DNA from: Yamagishiella unicocca
Lineage: Eukaryota; Chlorophyta; Chlorophyceae; Chlamydomonadales; Volvocaceae
NCBI GenBank assembly: GCA_003116995.1
Contig: BDSL01000003.1
Coordinates: 186,001-250,000 of the forward strand
DNA length: 64,000 bases
Direction of reading: 5' to 3'
The notes below the pieces were generated by a model. That model did no database searches. It had not been told where the DNA came from and saw nothing but the letters and a program-made list of their open reading frames with translations. Positions within the stretch are counted from its first letter, which is position 1. Every line of letters starts with the position of its first letter. The position numbers and the translations under genes were made by a program. Below, in pieces: positions 58,901 through 64,000 of the stretch.

Positions 58901-61900
58901 AGCAGCTGGCCAGGGTTCAGCGAGTGCGCTGCAGCAGATGACGGCAAGGAGACGTCGAGCTGCAAAACACAGGTTGACATTACGGTAAGCAATAACATAC
59001 ACGGTGCCTGCATTTCTCAATTTTGTTGGTAAGTGCCTGCTATCGCTTAGCTGCAATCTGTTGAACACCATGTTGCATATATTCTACAGCTTTCGCTAAT
59101 TGATCACTAAATGCATGCGCGTCTTTAGGCGCCGGAGGTTTGCTTCAGACTGCGAGGGGTCCCCTCACATACCCGTAGGATGGCATGCTTTGTGCGCCGC
59201 GCCAACATAGCTGCTGCCCTTGCCGGGTTGCCCATTGCAGCCGCCTCGACTGTCGCACTCGGAGGTACGATGTTCACGCGCCAGGAGATTCCTGGCGTCT
59301 GCAGGGTGCTGCAAAGACGCCAAGTGCAGGTCATGGGAAGGTGGGCAGGCAGGCATTTATTGAAGGCTCCAAATTGCACCGGTGACTTTGAGTGGTAGTG
59401 GAACGCCTTGATAAAGTTTTGTCCCTATGCAGGAGACCTGCATCCCCAGTCTTTAGTCCAACATAGATCGTTATTCACTTATCTAGTAGGCGGCTTAGGT
59501 GCGACGTATTTTAATATCACGGACCTTCAACAGGTATGTGTCTTGCAGGTCTCTTTGGTATTATTGCAGTAATGCTTCTCACCCCACCTGGTGGTGCCTC
59601 CCCCCCTTCCAAGACACATGCAACGGTGTGTCGTGTAAGGTGCGCTTGTGAATAGACCGACACACCGACCCGTGCTGAGCCCACCTGGTTATCATGGCGT
59701 CAAAGGTCTGGAGGTCCAAATCTTTGGCATCCAGCCACCCAGCTACACTGCGCTTTCTGTCAGCGCTTCCATCACGGCTGCGGCCGCCAGACATGAACGC
59801 CTCTGCCTCGGCTAACAAGCTTTGCTGTGGTATTTGCTTGCTAGTGGTGTTCATCGGGGCGGCCATGGACAAGAAATCCCACAGCCGGCATCCCACCAGC
59901 TGCATGGGAGCAGCGTCGAGATGGCAAGATGTGGGGTTGATATTAGCGGAAGTGAACGGCTGGCGTGCGTCATAGCTATGAAAGCACAAGTCCTCCAGGG
60001 TGCAAGGGCAAAGCCTCGTGGCTGTACAATGGAATATGCACAACAACTTACAGGTAGGGGTTGCACGTGCACTTCTCGGTCGAACGTCCTGGTGCAGGGG
60101 GGCAGCAGGAGGCACTCACCTGCTCCGCTGGGAAGTCAAAGAGTTCGGTCACACGTTTGCTCGTAGTGTCGCCATCCGCCGTGTCCTGTTGCAGCTCCTG
60201 CACTATCCCATCCTCAGCTACCCGCAGACGGACACGACGCTCCATGATGGCAGTCTCCAATGAGGACCTGCAAGACCCCCCCGTGCAACGACCCCCAAGC
60301 CGTAAACAGTCATTCGGAGGTCAAGTTTGAAGGATGGAAAACGCCTGGCAAGCACACAAACAGATTGGGATTCCACCATTGGTCCGCGTATACCACATCA
60401 GTCATGACGGTTCTCAACATGGGCGGCAGGTGTATGTGGCTGTGCACGGCTCGCTTCAGCCGTGCGAGTTGCAACGGCCATAGATCCATCCTGCTGCACC
60501 CACACTCTGGCCCGTCCAGTGACTGCTCGTGGCACCACCACCCCACCCGCTTCGCTGCGCAGGGCACCAGGGGGGACCCAAAAACCGCTCCCAAGTCGAT
60601 ACCTTACTTGCCCATGCCCACCCACCCACCCACCCACGAGTCCCACCTGCCCATCCGCACGACGTGCATTATATCACCGTTCTCCTCCCGTGAGGATACA
60701 GCCACGTGTACATACACGGGCTTGCCGTGCAGGCCCATGAGCTGCATGGTCGGCCCTGCACAGCCACTGCTGCTGTCGGCCAGCACTGCACGGCAGCCCC
60801 AGGCGCCGGACAGCATGGGTGAGCCGCCAGTCACGTACTGCGTGCACAGGGCAGGCAGGAAGGCGGGACGAAGCGTTTGATCAGTTGCCTCGTTGTATAC
60901 CTTACTATAACGGAGGCTTTAAACAATGGCCTGGTTGTGGGCAGATACGTACCTTCCTGTACTTGTAGTGCATGGTCTTCCAAGGCGCCGGCAGAAAGTC
61001 ATCCAGAGTGCGCTGCATTCCGTCCGACATCAACTCCATCATCACCTACATGTCCGGCATACAGTAATAAAAAGGAAATGAAGGTTCCACAACAACATCG
61101 CAAGGACCCATATGCCCTGTCATACATAATCTTCCGCACTGGGCAGACAAGGACTCATGCTTCCCAGTTGATAACAGGGAAGTCATGTGGCTGCATGCAT
61201 GACGCCATCCATACCTGGTCATCCCCCATGATATGGTCGCCGGCAGCAGCAGCACCACCCGGGTCCCCAAGCGCCTCCTCCTTGAGGCCAACACCGAGGA
61301 TTTTGGCGAGGTCACCGCTCATGTGGCGAATGGCGCCCTTCCTCTCCACTACCATCAGCAGCTGAGGCGCGTCTGATGATAGCCTCATCCGTACCTCATA
61401 TATAGACGACTTGGTCATGTCTGAAGGAATCATGGTCAGCACACGTCGTGAATCGAGTGAAACACGAGTGCGTGGTGCGAGCCTGGAAGTCGGGGCAACT
61501 ATTTGTTCTATGTAGATGTGCATCATGTGTTCCACAGCGATAATGTGGCGTGGGCCTTAGCGATATGAGGTGGATTGGTACTGGTGGCGCGAGCGTATAG
61601 GGTGTACTGATGCCCTCACCGCCCCGCCCCCTTAACAACATGCCAGGCCTAGTGCCGGCGTAATGTAATAATAATAATAATAGATGTGCATCATAAGGCT
61701 AGATGCAACCTACCAGCACGGACAGAGACAGTGACCTCCTTCGCGAAGTCGTACTTGTGCAGCACGCTACAGTGTAATGGCTCTGGCATGGGCCGTCCCG
61801 AAGAAGTAGTAGTGCCGTACTCGACAGACGATTGCAGCATCCTATACATTTGGAACCGAAAACGACAAAAACCTTCATATTATAGCCATGAAGCAGACGC

Positions 61901-64000
61901 CGGGGGGTCATCAGTAAAAAGCTGTCAGCCAATGAAAGGCCGAACAAAGCAACGAATAAACGCCACACGTGCTTGGCGGCGGGAAGATACATACGGTGTT
62001 ATTGAATGCAGCGCTGGGCACTGGCTGGCATTGGATTGCAGATAGAAATCGACCAGCAGGACGTACGTGGGTAGCGAGGTGCGGTCATACCCCCGCCGCA
62101 CATACATGTCCAGATTTCAGGAGACAACAAACCTAGCAATGCGCCAGTGCGCCAAGACTACTCCACAACGGGACTTCAGCCAGTCACGCACGCTCCCAAA
62201 TCCGCCTCCACGCCTCTAAATGCTTCCGAACGTCCCCAAAGGTTTCCCATGGGCATAGCGTTGCGCCCGCCTTGCTTACCGTTGCACCAGCTCCTGGTTG
62301 TCATGTTTGACCTTGCTTGCCATCCATATGTCCGAACTAACCGCCAGGTCCGCATCGCTGCCACCTGAGCGCAGCAGCTTGTCCAGCTGGGCGCCAATCA
62401 CGTCCTCCGGGTGGTACCTGATGATTATCACACACAGGGCCCATCCGTCAAGCGTCATGTGTGAGGCGCGCGTGGATGGGGCCGGGCCGGCCGTACACGG
62501 ATGTGCACCTGCGAACACGGATGGCTGGGCAGCAGCTGCAGAGCCCCCCGCAAGTGCTCGCCGCCGCCGCTGAGGCTTGCTTACCCGAAGCACGTGGCAA
62601 ACCCCGGGTCGCAGCACACGATGACGCCCTCAGGGGTAACCCACAGGCGACCGACTCCTGCTTCCGTGGGCAGTGCCTCGATGATGCCGATGAAGACACT
62701 GTCCTCACCCAGGCCTGCGTTGGGCCGAATGGACAGGTAGGTATGGTCCGTCTAATAGGACAAACGCGCGCGTCTGAGTGAGGACTTGGGTTGTACGGTT
62801 TAGGAGTAAGCAAGGACGCCGACAGTGGCCGTGACAAAAGCAAGCGAAATCCGCGTAAACTGACATTGCAGCTGAGCGCTCCGCGGAGGCGGGCACCGAA
62901 CTGGGGAGCATTCCTGACATGCAATAAGGCGTTTTCGGGTGAGGTTGCCCAGCCGTTGCTTGAAGCTAATAAGTAGGTCAGCACAGCTAAAAGCCGGACA
63001 ACGTCGTGTCGTTCTCCTGACACCCTCAATCCGTAGCTATTTGCTGTCCGAAACAGACGCACCTGATGCCCTGCTGACAGCGATCTTTACCGTGAACGCC
63101 ACCCGTTCACGGTGGATGCCCAGCACAGGGTGCCTGAAGTACGGCGCAGCCTTGTCGCCCGAGTCGATGTAGCGGCGCAAGATTGCTGGGTGCCGCTTCG
63201 CCTCGTGCGGAGGCATCAGCAGCGTCACATTCTTTCCGTCGAGCTCACCTGCACAGTTGACAGGTAAGGTCACTCGCAAAACCCTAAAACCCGAGGAGTA
63301 AGATTTGGTACGCCCCAGTCATAAGGCCTGGTAATTTATCTAGGCAGGATTAAACCGCGGCAATCATTGTGTTCGTCTACACATGACATACAGGCTGCGG
63401 CTGGTGTAGATATTTTACTTTATTGATTATATGCTACCGCATTTCGCAGCGGCACGCAGCTCGCTTGGGTGAGCTCAGGTCCTGGACCGGCAGTATGTAC
63501 GTACCCTTATTGTATCCAAACATTGCGTGCAGCTTCTTGTTGGCGACCTGGATATCCCCGAACGCATTTACCACCACAACGCCCTTCTCCACGTCATCCA
63601 TGCGGCTAATTGGGGTGCCTGCGGATGGGTGGCCGCGAGCCATCCTCAGCTTCACCAAGCAAGCTGCGGTAATGGTGTCGGACCACATCCGCCAAGCAAG
63701 CTAAGGCAGACAGCAGCAAAAATACCCGCATGCATCATGAACCCGCATCATATCCCTGGCGCACAGTCACCATCCAACCAGCCTTAAACGACAGACATGA
63801 CATTGTATCAGCCTGTGTTATCCAGTACAGGAACAGCCTAGCTACCTTGGGCCGCGACTCGCTGTCACGCACTTAATAGCGGACCCTCACTCACCATCAG
63901 GCAGCGTAGGGCCCTGGCCGTCCTCGTCTTTATTCTCCTCCAGCCGCTCCGCAGCTGAGTGGTATCTGAACAGCAGGTAAGGCGCAACTAACTCAGGCAG
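48518..64000 (-). CDS. Gene B: tandem paralogue of gene A, TmcB-like PAS membrane protein (5' part outside window)
   Basis: Thirty-eight exons were reconstructed from 63965 down to 48518 and chain in frame to 2043 codons including the stop. The first visible exon (63895-63965) matches gene A exon 37148-37218 in length and phase and begins mid-codon, so the N-terminal membrane and helical blocks (about 15 exons in gene A) lie beyond position 64000. Nearly every exon has a gene A counterpart of equal or similar length with the same phases; PAS exons are almost identical, while linkers and the C-terminal tail diverge strongly. No LINE is present in the intron matching the one in gene A. Same inferred role as gene A: a PAS-containing membrane sensor of unknown ligand. 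Right-hand truncation is only due to the window edge. Confidence 0.85.
55994..56060. repeat. 25-bp tandem repeat in a gene B intron
   Basis: Nearly three copies of a unit GGGGGTGTGGCATATGCGTG followed by TTTAT, just upstream of the acceptor of exon 55903-55985 in transcript sense. Confidence 0.8.
56265..60837 (-). other. Gene B segment: central region with fourth PAS-like unit
   Basis: Exons 60647-60837, 60120-60267, 59685-59899, 59173-59308, 58863-58959, 58354-58583, 57278-58073, 57097-57176 and 56265-56751. Motifs: YVTGGSPMLSGAWGCRA, LVGCRLWDFLSM, LQTPGISWRVNIV, ATGRVSGVLEEDVRPPG, FGLPKEDLVGAQLG and VGPVHYLEGFHRDNQQLSL. Exon 57278-58073 carries an alanine run (nine in a row) in the low-complexity insert. 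The small exon 57097-57176 restores the frame, as its gene A counterpart does, although the two share little sequence. Confidence 0.75.
60953..63965 (-). other. Gene B segment: PAS domains 1-3
   Basis: Exons 63895-63965, 63505-63618, 63063-63248, 62585-62714, 62280-62417, 61714-61841, 61215-61420 and 60953-61045. PAS 1: GVVVVNAFGDIQVANKKL, then GELDGKNVTLLMPPHEAKRH and HRERVAFTVKI. PAS 2: LWVTPEGVIVCCDPGF and FGYHPEDVIGAQLDKLLR. Third unit: LHKYDFAKEVTVSVRAG, LLMVVERKGAIRHMSGDL, ending DDFLPAPWKTMHYKYRK. Exon lengths equal those of gene A except where linkers differ (138 versus 150, 128 versus 122, 206 versus 257 nt). Confidence 0.85.

Noticed and set aside
1..64000. CRISPR arrays, operons and bacterial regulatory sites
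   Set aside because: The DNA is eukaryotic with intron-rich genes; the tandem repeats seen have no spacer structure.

Overview
The window is nuclear DNA of a green alga, most likely a chlamydomonadalean or volvocine species. Four things suggest this: dense spliceosomal introns with GTGCGT/GTGAGT-type donors, candidate TGTAA polyadenylation signals, an intronic CCCTAAAA array matching the Chlamydomonas-type telomere (TTTTAGGG), and two giant TmcB-like PAS/membrane genes of a type expanded in these algae. All gene models were built by hand: splice sites were chosen so that phases match across exons and the protein matches its family. Coordinates may be off by a base or two, and nothing was checked against transcripts.

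Layout. (1) 1-1438, plus: 3' end of a gene for a protein with a C-terminal UBA domain. (2) 2352-6770, minus: a 10-exon amidase-signature enzyme closely matching plant AMI1. Its catalytic exon exists in two interchangeable copies (5586-5752 and 4658-4824). (3) 7457-12490, plus, divergent from the amidase: a nine-exon M14 zinc carboxypeptidase with a signal peptide and a C-terminal membrane anchor. Its introns hold a 70-bp foldback element, two minisatellites and a telomere-like array. (4) 13996-18457, minus: a 10-exon MiaB/CDK5RAP1-type tRNA methylthiotransferase. (5) 20544-43405, minus: gene A, a TmcB-like PAS-domain membrane protein with 53 recognised exons and 2582 codons; its first exon was not found. 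A 5'-truncated LINE lies antisense in one of its introns. (6) 48518-64000, minus: gene B, a tandem paralogue of gene A with 38 recognised exons and 2043 codons; its N-terminal part lies beyond the right edge.

The first 17.5 kb is GC-rich with ordinary housekeeping-type genes. From about 17.7 kb onward the sequence is visibly less GC-rich and is dominated by the two paralogues. They share exon order and phases throughout the overlapping part, so they arose by duplication of a whole gene. The clearest unexpected signals are the duplicated amidase exon, which can only work as a mutually exclusive pair, and the foldback element with a 5-bp target duplication.
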